From the NCBI RefSeq assembly GCF_003385595.1, contig NZ_QNUE01000002.1, positions 62,001 through 126,000 on the forward strand: a DNA stretch of 64,000 bases, written 5' to 3'. This document shows positions 54,064 to 60,942 of the stretch, piece after piece (the stretch's first letter is position 1; each line of letters starts with the position of its first letter). The notes beneath the pieces are model-generated. The model worked only from the letters and a program-made list of their open reading frames with translations. It ran no database searches and had not been told where the DNA came from. Source of the stretch: Chryseobacterium flavum (GTDB taxonomy: Bacteria; Bacteroidota; Bacteroidia; Flavobacteriales; Weeksellaceae). The translations under genes and the position numbers were made by a program.

Positions 54064-54625
54064 TTTTTTAGTTTTTGCAGTGCTTTCCCTGGTAATCTTT
54101 GCCTGTAATAAAAAGACTGAGATTAGCGATCTGGAAAAACTCCGAAACAGTAACAATACCAAAAGCTACCCTGCAGTACAGATGGACAGCATGCAGGCAA
54201 TCAACTCTATAACCAAACAAAAAGTTCAGGAATTACTGGATTTATCTACTCTTTACCTTTCTGGCAACAGGAATACGGAAATAGACACAGTAATATACTC
54301 ACAGATGCAAAGCTATTTTCATAAACCCGATTCATTGACCTTTAAAAGGTTATTCACAGAATTGGACAGCCTGAAAGTAAGATCAGTAAAGGTCAATAAC
54401 CTTAATGTTTATAAAGAGTTTTATAAAAAAGACACATTGGATTATGCCAGATTCAATGTAGAGTATTTTGATGACAAGAATAAATCATTGGGAAGCTTTG
54501 AAAAAAATGCACAATACATCCTTCTTTCTACTCCAAAACTGAAAAAGGAATTCAAATTTTATTTTCTGGACTTTTATTCCAGGCCGCTGGTGAAAGACAG
54601 CACTTCTCTGGGAGTCACCAAGTAA
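54047..54625 (+). CDS. Lipoprotein of unknown function
   Basis: 192 residues, lipoprotein signal (LSLVIFAC, Cys20 followed by Asn-Lys-Lys). Mature part helical with DSMQAINSITKQKVQELLD and a beta-rich end (YARFNVEYFDDKNKSLG). Start codon lies within the upstream gene, implying translational coupling and joint function with the membrane protein. The 3' end overlaps the convergent cyclo-ligase gene by 52 bp. Confidence 0.8.
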   Translation: MKRINNFLVFAVLSLVIFACNKKTEISDLEKLRNSNNTKSYPAVQMDSMQAINSITKQKVQELLDLSTLYLSGNRNTEIDTVIYSQMQSYFHKPDSLTFKRLFTELDSLKVRSVKVNNLNVYKEFYKKDTLDYARFNVEYFDDKNKSLGSFEKNAQYILLSTPKLKKEFKFYFLDFYSRPLVKDSTSLGVTK

Positions 54626-55149
54626 TCCAGGGGAATATCATTCTCCCAGACATCATCGATATCTTCATCGGGGTCAAAATAATTGATTCCGATTTTTTTT
54701 GAATCAGGAGAAATACTTTGAAACAAGCCGTCATAAAATCCTTTACCGTATCCTACCCTATTTCCTTTTTTATCACAATATAATAAAGGGGTAATCACAT
54801 AATGGAAGTAATTTTCACCGGAATCATCATTAGATACAGGCTCCGAAATCCCCCAACTGTTGGTTTCAAAAACAGTATCTTTAAAAATTTCAATATTAAT
54901 CAGCTTATCAGCTACAATTTTAGGCACATAAACACGGATATTCTGTGCTAAAAAGTATTGAATGAAGATTTGGGTATCAATTTCCATTCTTGCCGGAATC
55001 GTGATAAAAATATGTACTTTCTGCGATTCTTTCGGACTGAAATACCGAATGAAGTTTTCAAAAATCTTTTGACATAACAAGAAAGCCTCATCGGTAGACA
55101 AGGCCTTTCTTTTTTGGGTATATTTTCTTCTAAGTTCAGCTTTCAGCAT
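54574..55149 (-). CDS. 5-formyltetrahydrofolate cyclo-ligase
   Basis: 191 residues. Turns 5-formyl-THF into 5,10-methenyl-THF with ATP. The family pattern is present: LKAELRRKYTQKRKAL at the N-terminus, the middle ARMEIDTQIFIQYF, and the diagnostic GNRVGYGKGFYDGLF stretch near residue 135. Three bases from the ferredoxin gene, same strand. Last 52 bp overlap the plus-strand lipoprotein gene in opposite frames, so both ends are well used. Confidence 0.93.
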   Translation of the reverse strand: MLKAELRRKYTQKRKALSTDEAFLLCQKIFENFIRYFSPKESQKVHIFITIPARMEIDTQIFIQYFLAQNIRVYVPKIVADKLINIEIFKDTVFETNSWGISEPVSNDDSGENYFHYVITPLLYCDKKGNRVGYGKGFYDGLFQSISPDSKKIGINYFDPDEDIDDVWENDIPLDYLVTPREVLSFTSGLE

Positions 55150-55154
55150 AATTA

Positions 55155-55385
55155 TTAATTGATTCTTACAGAAATAATTTTCACAGGACAGGCGTTAGCT
55201 GCTCTCTCCAAATGCTCAAATGCTTCCTGATCAGGTGTTTTTAAAGTATAGAAACCTTTTTTATCTACTGTCTTAAGCAATACTGATTTACCATCTTTTT
55301 TAGACATTCTAAAATATTCCGGAGCGAATTCAACACAGTAATTACAACCAATACATTTATCTCTTTGAAGTGTAGCTATGACCAT
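55155..55385 (-). CDS. 4Fe-4S ferredoxin
   Basis: 76 residues with one cluster motif: Cys11, Cys14, Cys17 (CIGCNYCVEFAPEYF) and Cys66 (ACPVKI). A single-cluster, acidic ferredoxin. Its start overlaps the U32 gene stop by one base (TAATG). U32 family tRNA hydroxylases carry an iron-sulfur cluster, so this ferredoxin may supply electrons to it or to neighbours; that is inference from adjacency. Confidence 0.93.
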   Translation of the reverse strand: MVIATLQRDKCIGCNYCVEFAPEYFRMSKKDGKSVLLKTVDKKGFYTLKTPDQEAFEHLERAANACPVKIISVRIN

Positions 55386-56629
55386 TATGTTTTAACAATT
55401 TTATATAACTTGTCACTTGGTCGTATACGGAACCTCGTAGGGAAAGTAATCACATCAGACTTAGTTGCCTTATCAGCTCCTTCCTTCTTATCAACGATCA
55501 TGTTTTCGATGATCATTTCCCGTGATCCTGTAGTAGGTCCCTGTATAAGCACACTGTCTCCTACAGAAATATCATAGGCTTCAACCAAAAACTCTGCGAT
55601 ATTGGCTTTCGGATAGAAATGCCGCCCTTTTCCTATATAGACTTTCTTTTGTGTTGCGCTGGACCCTGAGTTCGAAGACCAATCACCAAGCTCCTGTCCA
55701 AGATAATACCCACTCCAGAAACCTCTATTGTATACAGTTTCCAGGAGTTTCATCCATTCATCAACTTTTTCCTGGGAAAACGTTCCTTCAGCAATACTGT
55801 CAATTGCTTCTCTATAACATTTTGTAACTGTTGCTACATATTCCGGAGCCCTTCCTCTTCCTTCTATCTTCAGGACTTTTACCCCGGCATCTGCAATCTG
55901 ATTCAGAAAACCAATTGTACAAAGGTCTTTGGGGGACATCATATATTCATTATCAAGTTCAATTTCAAAACCTGATTCCTGATCAATCACAGTGTATTTT
56001 TTCCGGCAGTTCTGTTTGCAGGCACCTCTGTTTGCTGAAGAATTATGGGAATGCAGGCTTAGATAACACTTCCCGGATACAGCCATACATAAGGCACCAT
56101 GCCCGAAAATTTCCACTTCAACAAGATTACCGGATGGTCCTTTAACCTGGTCTTTTTCAATCTGAGTACAGATTTTTTTGATCTGACTGATACTCAATTC
56201 ACGGCTCATCACCATTGTATCAGCAAAAAGAGCATAGAATTTTACGGTCTCAATATTGGTTATATTAATCTGGGTAGAAATATGCACCTCCATGCCAATT
56301 TGTCTTGCATAAGAGATTACAGCCTGATCCATTGCAATTACTGCTGTAAGACCTGCTTCTTTAGCTTTATCTAAAAGTGTTCTAACGATAGACAGATCAT
56401 GATCATATATTATGGTGTTAAGGGTAAGATACGTTCTTACTCCTTTTTCAGCACATCTTCTGGCGATTTCCGGCAGATCATCAATGGTAAAGTTCATTGT
56501 TGCTCTTGCACGCATATTGAGTTGTTCAACTCCAAAATAGACAGAGTCAGCACCATTATCTATAGCCGCCTGAAGCGATATGAAATCTCCTGCAGGAGAC
56601 ATCAATTCTATTTTTCCGCTTGTTGTCAT
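55385..56629 (-). CDS. Peptidase U32 family protein, TrhP-like tRNA hydroxylase
   Basis: 414 residues. U32 signature EIFGHGALCMAVSGKCYLS (residues 174-191), with Cys181, Cys188, Cys204 and Cys208 as likely cluster ligands. N-terminal part begins IELMSPAGDF. Residues ~330-412 form the U32 C-terminal domain (KVYIGKGRHFYPKANIAEF to SDKLYKIV). In E. coli YegQ/TrhP makes 5-hydroxyuridine at tRNA position 34 from prephenate. This copy probably does the same; its neighbours are ferredoxin and TrhO-like protein. Confidence 0.92.
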   Translation of the reverse strand: MTTSGKIELMSPAGDFISLQAAIDNGADSVYFGVEQLNMRARATMNFTIDDLPEIARRCAEKGVRTYLTLNTIIYDHDLSIVRTLLDKAKEAGLTAVIAMDQAVISYARQIGMEVHISTQINITNIETVKFYALFADTMVMSRELSISQIKKICTQIEKDQVKGPSGNLVEVEIFGHGALCMAVSGKCYLSLHSHNSSANRGACKQNCRKKYTVIDQESGFEIELDNEYMMSPKDLCTIGFLNQIADAGVKVLKIEGRGRAPEYVATVTKCYREAIDSIAEGTFSQEKVDEWMKLLETVYNRGFWSGYYLGQELGDWSSNSGSSATQKKVYIGKGRHFYPKANIAEFLVEAYDISVGDSVLIQGPTTGSREMIIENMIVDKKEGADKATKSDVITFPTRFRIRPSDKLYKIVKT

Positions 56630-56686
56630 TTTAAGCCCTGAATTATTAAGTTGTTAAAACAGAAATAATTTATTGAAAGTTCTGCA

Positions 56687-58048
56687 TTATGCATCCTGCA
56701 CAATTCTGTACAGCTTATCAGATAAGCGAACTCTGAATGGAAGCTCCAAAGTAATCTGATCTCCCATCTTAGCGGTTTCACAAGGACCTCCATTAGCATA
56801 GATTTCAGTAATGGTAACTTGCTGTTCCCCCGTTGTAGGACCTGAAATTAATACTTTATCTCCAACTGATAACGCTTTATGCTCAATTAAAAACTGTGCA
56901 ATTTTTGATTTTGAATAGTAATGTTCTGCTCTACCAATCAGTTCTTTTTTAACAGCAATCTTCTGGCGGATATTTTTTGTTTCAGCTTTTGCTAAAGGTT
57001 TATTTGGTAAATCACCAGACTTTTTAAATTTCAAAGCATCGGACTTTCCTTTCCTGAATACTTTGTTTCCTACCTGTTTGCCTTTTCTTAAACGCAATTG
57101 TTCCTCTAATGGTAAATGGATCGTTTCAAGGCATTCTGTAGAACAGCAGTTTTCCATTGCCGCCTTACATTCGTCACATTGAATAAACAATAAATGACAT
57201 GCATCATTAGAACAATTGGTATGATTATCACATGGTTTACCACATTGGTGGCATTGCGAAATAATATCATCTGTAATCCTTTCACCCAGCCTGTGATCAA
57301 ATACAAAGTTCTTTCCAATAAATTTACTCGGTATCCCCTCTTCTTTTATTTGTCGGGTATATTCAATAATTCCTCCTTCAAGCTGGTATACGTTTTTGAA
57401 CCCCTGATGTTTAAAGTAGGCACTGGCCTTTTCACAACGGATTCCTCCTGTACAATACATCAACAGGTTTTTATCTTCTTTAAAGTCCTGCAATTGTTCA
57501 TTAATAATCGGCAGACTCTCTCTGAAATTTTCCACATCCGGAGTAATAGCACCCTCAAAATGACCTACTTCGCTTTCGTAATGGTTTCTGAAATCTACTA
57601 CGATCGTATTCGGATCTTCAAGAAGATCATTAAATTCCCTTGCTTTCAGATGAACTCCTTTGTTGGTAACATCAAAAGTTTCATCATTCAAGCCGTCAGC
57701 AACAATTTTATTTCTGACTTTTATAGTTAATTTTAAAAAAGAATAATTATCCTGATCTACCGCTACATTTAAACGGATTCCTTTCATGAAGTCATAAACT
57801 TCCAGCGTATTGCGAAAAGCCTCAAAATTATCAGCAGGTACACTCATCTGAGCGTTAATTCCTTCATGTGCAACATAAATACGTCCAAGAGCATCAAGTG
57901 CATTCCAGGCTATAAATAATTCGTCGCGAAATTTTTTGGGATCTTCAATTTTGGCATACGCATAGAAAGACAAAGTAAGACGGTCTTTACCGGCCTCATC
58001 AATAAGTTTAGCTCTTTCTTCTGCGCTTAAGGTGTTATACAGTTGCAT
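56687..58048 (-). CDS. trhO: TrhO-like rhodanese tRNA U34 hydroxylase fused to U32 C-terminal domain
   Basis: 453 residues. Residues 1-310 match TrhO/YceA: N-terminal fold (MQLYNTLSAEERAKLIDEAG), rhodanese domain with the catalytic loop MYCTGGIRCEKAS (Cys199) and a Cys-rich tail (Cys266, 269, 273, 279, 284, 291, 294, 301, 302, 306) that could bind zinc. After a basic linker, residues ~370-451 contain a second domain (IGRAEHYYSKSKIAQF to SDKLYRIV) that matches the U32 C-terminal domain of the next gene. TrhO in E. coli makes 5-hydroxyuridine in tRNA with oxygen; the fusion is unusual. Confidence 0.93.
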   Translation of the reverse strand: MQLYNTLSAEERAKLIDEAGKDRLTLSFYAYAKIEDPKKFRDELFIAWNALDALGRIYVAHEGINAQMSVPADNFEAFRNTLEVYDFMKGIRLNVAVDQDNYSFLKLTIKVRNKIVADGLNDETFDVTNKGVHLKAREFNDLLEDPNTIVVDFRNHYESEVGHFEGAITPDVENFRESLPIINEQLQDFKEDKNLLMYCTGGIRCEKASAYFKHQGFKNVYQLEGGIIEYTRQIKEEGIPSKFIGKNFVFDHRLGERITDDIISQCHQCGKPCDNHTNCSNDACHLLFIQCDECKAAMENCCSTECLETIHLPLEEQLRLRKGKQVGNKVFRKGKSDALKFKKSGDLPNKPLAKAETKNIRQKIAVKKELIGRAEHYYSKSKIAQFLIEHKALSVGDKVLISGPTTGEQQVTITEIYANGGPCETAKMGDQITLELPFRVRLSDKLYRIVQDA

Positions 58049-58082
58049 GCTATAAACGTTTTAAGTGAGAAAAATATTTTTG

Positions 58083-58090
58083 CAAAGATA
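58083..58090 (-). promoter_or_regulatory. Promoter -7 element of the trhO gene
   Basis: TATCTTTG on the minus strand, an exact TAnnTTTG, 34 bp before the ATG; upstream TTG not clear. Confidence 0.4.
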
Positions 58091-58317
58091 ATAATTTTCC
58101 GGATTAAGATAAAATCAGGCCGGAACAGGAGGAAATAATGGACAGCACCTATGAGTTGGGTATGTTTTTTTTATTAAATATATTTAAAGAGGAGAAACTT
58201 TATTACTTTAATATTTTTTTAAGTTTTGTTAACTATGACATTAACAATTATGACATAATGTATAAAATGACATAACAGCCGTTAAATTTTAGTTAAAATT
58301 GAAACATAGCATACTAA

Positions 58318-58344
58318 TTGCTTACTTATTTAACATTAAATTTG
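58318..58344 (+). promoter_or_regulatory. Promoter of the HtrA-type protease
   Basis: TTG at 58318-58320, 16 bp, TAAATTTG at 58337-58344. The three ATGACAT copies are 45-100 bp upstream. Confidence 0.6.
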
Positions 58345-58396
58345 TTTACTCAAAAACATAAAAAGGAAATTAATTAATAAACAAGAAAGATATACA

Positions 58397-59926
58397 ATGA
58401 AGAGTACTTTAAAAAAACTATTACCATTTGCAGTAGTTGGAGTCATTTCCGGAGCTACTACCGTTGGAGCAATACAATATTTTGGACATAATTCCAATAA
58501 CGGGGATCAGTCTTATTTTACAACGGCAGCACCTACGGCCACATTTGCGGGAATGAATACCGGAGCAGTGGGTGATGATTTCGTAAAGGCAGCAAAAACA
58601 ACAGTTCCTGCTGTTGTTACTATTAAAAACTACCAGAACCGTACTTCGAGCAGAGCATCGGAGCAGGATCTGTTCGATTTTTTCTTTGGGGATCCATTTG
58701 GAGGAAGAGGCCAGCAAAGACAAAGGCAGCAGCAGGCTCCGGACAATATGCCATCAGGGATGGGTTCAGGAGTTATCATTTCCCCGGACGGATATATTAT
58801 TTCGAACAATCACGTTGTGGCAGGTGCAAATAAACTGGAAGTGGTTTTAAGCAATAAGAAATCATATATTGCAACTCTGGTGGGAACAGACCCTAATACA
58901 GATATATCATTATTAAAGATCGAAGAAAAAGGTCTCCCTTATTTAAATTTTGCCAACTCAGATAATATAGAAGTAGGACAATGGGTACTTGCTGTAGGAA
59001 ATCCGCTGGGCTTAAATTCAACGGTAACAGCTGGTATCGTTTCTGCCAAGGGAAGAGGGATCGGAATTTTAGGAAGTCAGGGCAAAGCTGCCAACCCTAT
59101 TGAAAGTTTTATCCAGACGGATGCCGCAATTAATCCCGGTAACTCCGGTGGTGCGCTGGTAAATACTAACGGCGATCTTATCGGAATAAACTCAGCAATT
59201 CAGTCTACCACAGGATACTACCAGGGGTACGGATTTGCTGTTCCGGCTAATCTTGCCAGAAAAATAGTGGAGGATATCAAAAAGTTCGGAATTGTTCAGA
59301 GAGGATTCCTGGGAGTTCAGTCTTTAGATCTTTCAAACGATCAATTGGTAGCTGCTTACAATAAGCAAAATAAGACAAACCTGAAGGCCGGTTCAGGAGT
59401 ATATGTTACAGGATTCGGGGATAACAGTGGTGCTGAAGATGCAGGTTTGAAAAAAGGAGACATCATTACTAAAGTAGATAATTATGCCATTACAGATTTT
59501 GCAGATCTTTCAATGTCGATCGGAAGCAAACGTCCCGGTGATAAAGTTCTGGTAACCTATGTAAGAGCCGGTAAGGAAAATACTACCACAGTAACCCTTA
59601 AAGATCAGAAAGGAGGCACTTCCACAAGAACCAAAGCAGACCTTAGTGTTACTGAAAAAATCGGTGCTGAATTCGATCCGCTTAATGACAGATTCAAAAC
59701 TGAATATGGATTAAACAGCGGTGTGGTTGCTAAAAATGTAACAGAAGGAAGTGAGATGGCTAAAATAGGAATTGTAGACAACTACATCATTATAGAGATC
59801 AATGGCAAGCCGGTGAATTCACAAAAGGATGTTGAAAAAGTATTGGATAAATACCAGGGGAATGTACAGGTGAAATTTGTGGACGACTACGGAAGAATCT
59901 ATACGAAAGGGTTTAAAATGCCTTAA
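58397..59926 (+). CDS. HtrA/Deg-family periplasmic serine protease
   Basis: 509 residues. Membrane anchor or signal segment (PFAVVGVISGATTVGAI), then a trypsin-like domain with His139 (SNNHVVAG), Asp169 (NTDISLL) and Ser250 (PGNSGGAL), then two PDZ domains (first near 300-390 with YVTGFGDNSGAEDAGLKKGD, second ~420-509 with NVTEGSEMAKIGI). Protects the envelope by cutting misfolded proteins. Alone in its transcription unit. The Gln-rich stretch at residues 105-113 is within the regulatory loop region. Confidence 0.96.
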   Translation: MKSTLKKLLPFAVVGVISGATTVGAIQYFGHNSNNGDQSYFTTAAPTATFAGMNTGAVGDDFVKAAKTTVPAVVTIKNYQNRTSSRASEQDLFDFFFGDPFGGRGQQRQRQQQAPDNMPSGMGSGVIISPDGYIISNNHVVAGANKLEVVLSNKKSYIATLVGTDPNTDISLLKIEEKGLPYLNFANSDNIEVGQWVLAVGNPLGLNSTVTAGIVSAKGRGIGILGSQGKAANPIESFIQTDAAINPGNSGGALVNTNGDLIGINSAIQSTTGYYQGYGFAVPANLARKIVEDIKKFGIVQRGFLGVQSLDLSNDQLVAAYNKQNKTNLKAGSGVYVTGFGDNSGAEDAGLKKGDIITKVDNYAITDFADLSMSIGSKRPGDKVLVTYVRAGKENTTTVTLKDQKGGTSTRTKADLSVTEKIGAEFDPLNDRFKTEYGLNSGVVAKNVTEGSEMAKIGIVDNYIIIEINGKPVNSQKDVEKVLDKYQGNVQVKFVDDYGRIYTKGFKMP

Positions 59927-59946
59927 TTAAAACAAGTTTTCTAAAT

Positions 59947-59977
59947 AAAAAATGCTCTGGAATCCAGAGCATTTTTT
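59947..59977 (+). terminator. Bidirectional terminator after the protease gene
   Basis: AAAAAATGCTCTGG / CCAGAGCATTTTTT with an AAT loop, shared with the convergent small membrane-protein gene. Confidence 0.88.
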
Positions 59978-60431
59978 ATTTAGTTTTATTCATTTTTTCA
60001 GCAATTCTTTTCTTCTTATTTCTTTCATAAATCACTTCTACAATTTTACCCCCTATCCAGGAAAACGGAAAAAAGGTGAGAAAAATGGAGATCTTATAAA
60101 ATGTTGGATGATAAGGAAAAATAATAACATCCAGCATTGCGATAAAGAGCATGATAAAACCGATAAGAATAGCATAGGCTACTTTAGCATATTTAACGAT
60201 GATAGCCGTTGCAACGCCACCGATGGTAGTTCCCAGTCCGGAAATAAACAAAAGGAAGCCGAAGAATGCCTTATCATCTTTCATGCTGAAAAGAAACCTC
60301 TGCCAGTGCTCAAACGGAGCAAAAGCTTCAAAAGTTACCCATTGCGGAAACGCCCTTATACCAAGAGTAATAATAAGCCCGGCTATACCAAGACCAATCA
60401 GCACCGCAATTGTATTTCTTATAAAATTCAT
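59976..60431 (-). CDS. Small membrane protein, unknown function
   Basis: 151 residues with four hydrophobic segments (near 6-26, 55-80, 85-105 and 112-130), Lys-rich C-terminus (ERNKKKRIAEKMNKTK). The layout, GTTIGGVATAII and FPFSWIGGKIVEVI, is common among uncharacterised Flavobacteriia proteins. Its start overlaps the ridA stop by one base, so the two are translated together. Function unknown. Confidence 0.8.
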   Translation of the reverse strand: MNFIRNTIAVLIGLGIAGLIITLGIRAFPQWVTFEAFAPFEHWQRFLFSMKDDKAFFGFLLFISGLGTTIGGVATAIIVKYAKVAYAILIGFIMLFIAMLDVIIFPYHPTFYKISIFLTFFPFSWIGGKIVEVIYERNKKKRIAEKMNKTK

Positions 60432-60811
60432 TAATCCTGATGTGCAATCATAGAAATTTCAATATCCACATTTTTAGGCAGACAAGAAACCTGCACTGTC
60501 TCACGGGCAGGATAGCTATCTGCATCTAAATAAGACGCGTAAATATCATTCATTACGGCAAAATCATCCATATTCTTAAGGAAGATCGTTGCCTTTACAA
60601 CATTTTTGAAAGTCATTCCGGCTTCTGTAAGAATAGCCTCCAGGTTTTTCATCACCTGATGTGTTTCTTTTTCAATTCCCTCTACCAATTTACCAGTTGC
60701 CGGATCTACAGGGATCTGACCGGATATATATAAAACTCCGTTTGCCATATTAGCTTGTGAATAGGGCCCGATAGCTGCAGGTGCGTTAACTGTATTGATT
60801 ATTTGTTTCAT
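60431..60811 (-). CDS. ridA: RidA family deaminase (YjgF/YER057c/UK114)
   Basis: 126 residues. Hydrolyses reactive enamine/imine intermediates formed by pyridoxal-phosphate enzymes. Markers: NAPAAIGPYSQAN, LYISGQIPVDPATG and the active-site PARETVQVSCLPKNVDIE, whose Arg binds the substrate carboxylate. Homotrimer in known cases. Ahead of a small membrane protein; 132 bp before lptD on the same strand but with its own promoter. Confidence 0.96.
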   Translation of the reverse strand: MKQIINTVNAPAAIGPYSQANMANGVLYISGQIPVDPATGKLVEGIEKETHQVMKNLEAILTEAGMTFKNVVKATIFLKNMDDFAVMNDIYASYLDADSYPARETVQVSCLPKNVDIEISMIAHQD

Positions 60812-60904
60812 ACGGATATTTATTTTTTTATTAGATCTATACCATCTGTTTTTATGACTGCCACATCATATTATTAACAGTAATTTTTCAGGTTTATTTG
60901 ACTG

Positions 60905-60935
60905 CAAATATAAAATTTATATTCTCAAATGACAA
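60905..60935 (-). promoter_or_regulatory. Promoter of ridA
   Basis: Minus strand: TTG (60933-60935), 20 bp, TATATTTG (60905-60912), about 93 bp before the ATG. Falls between lptD and ridA. Confidence 0.6.
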
Positions 60936-60942
60936 TCTGAGA

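Larger units (their letters stand above)
58049..58396. other. 348-bp divergent intergenic region with ATGACAT repeats
   Basis: Separates trhO and the HtrA-type protease. Holds three copies of ATGACAT (58235-58241, 58250-58256, 58267-58273), the middle one inside ATTATG-A-CATAAT. The protease promoter lies downstream. No reading frame found. Confidence 0.6.

Noticed and set aside
59952..60434. 160-residue plus-strand open frame opposite the small membrane protein
   Set aside because: Biased toward Lys/Asn/Ser, no start context, and the minus-strand gene has membrane spans and one-base coupling with ridA.
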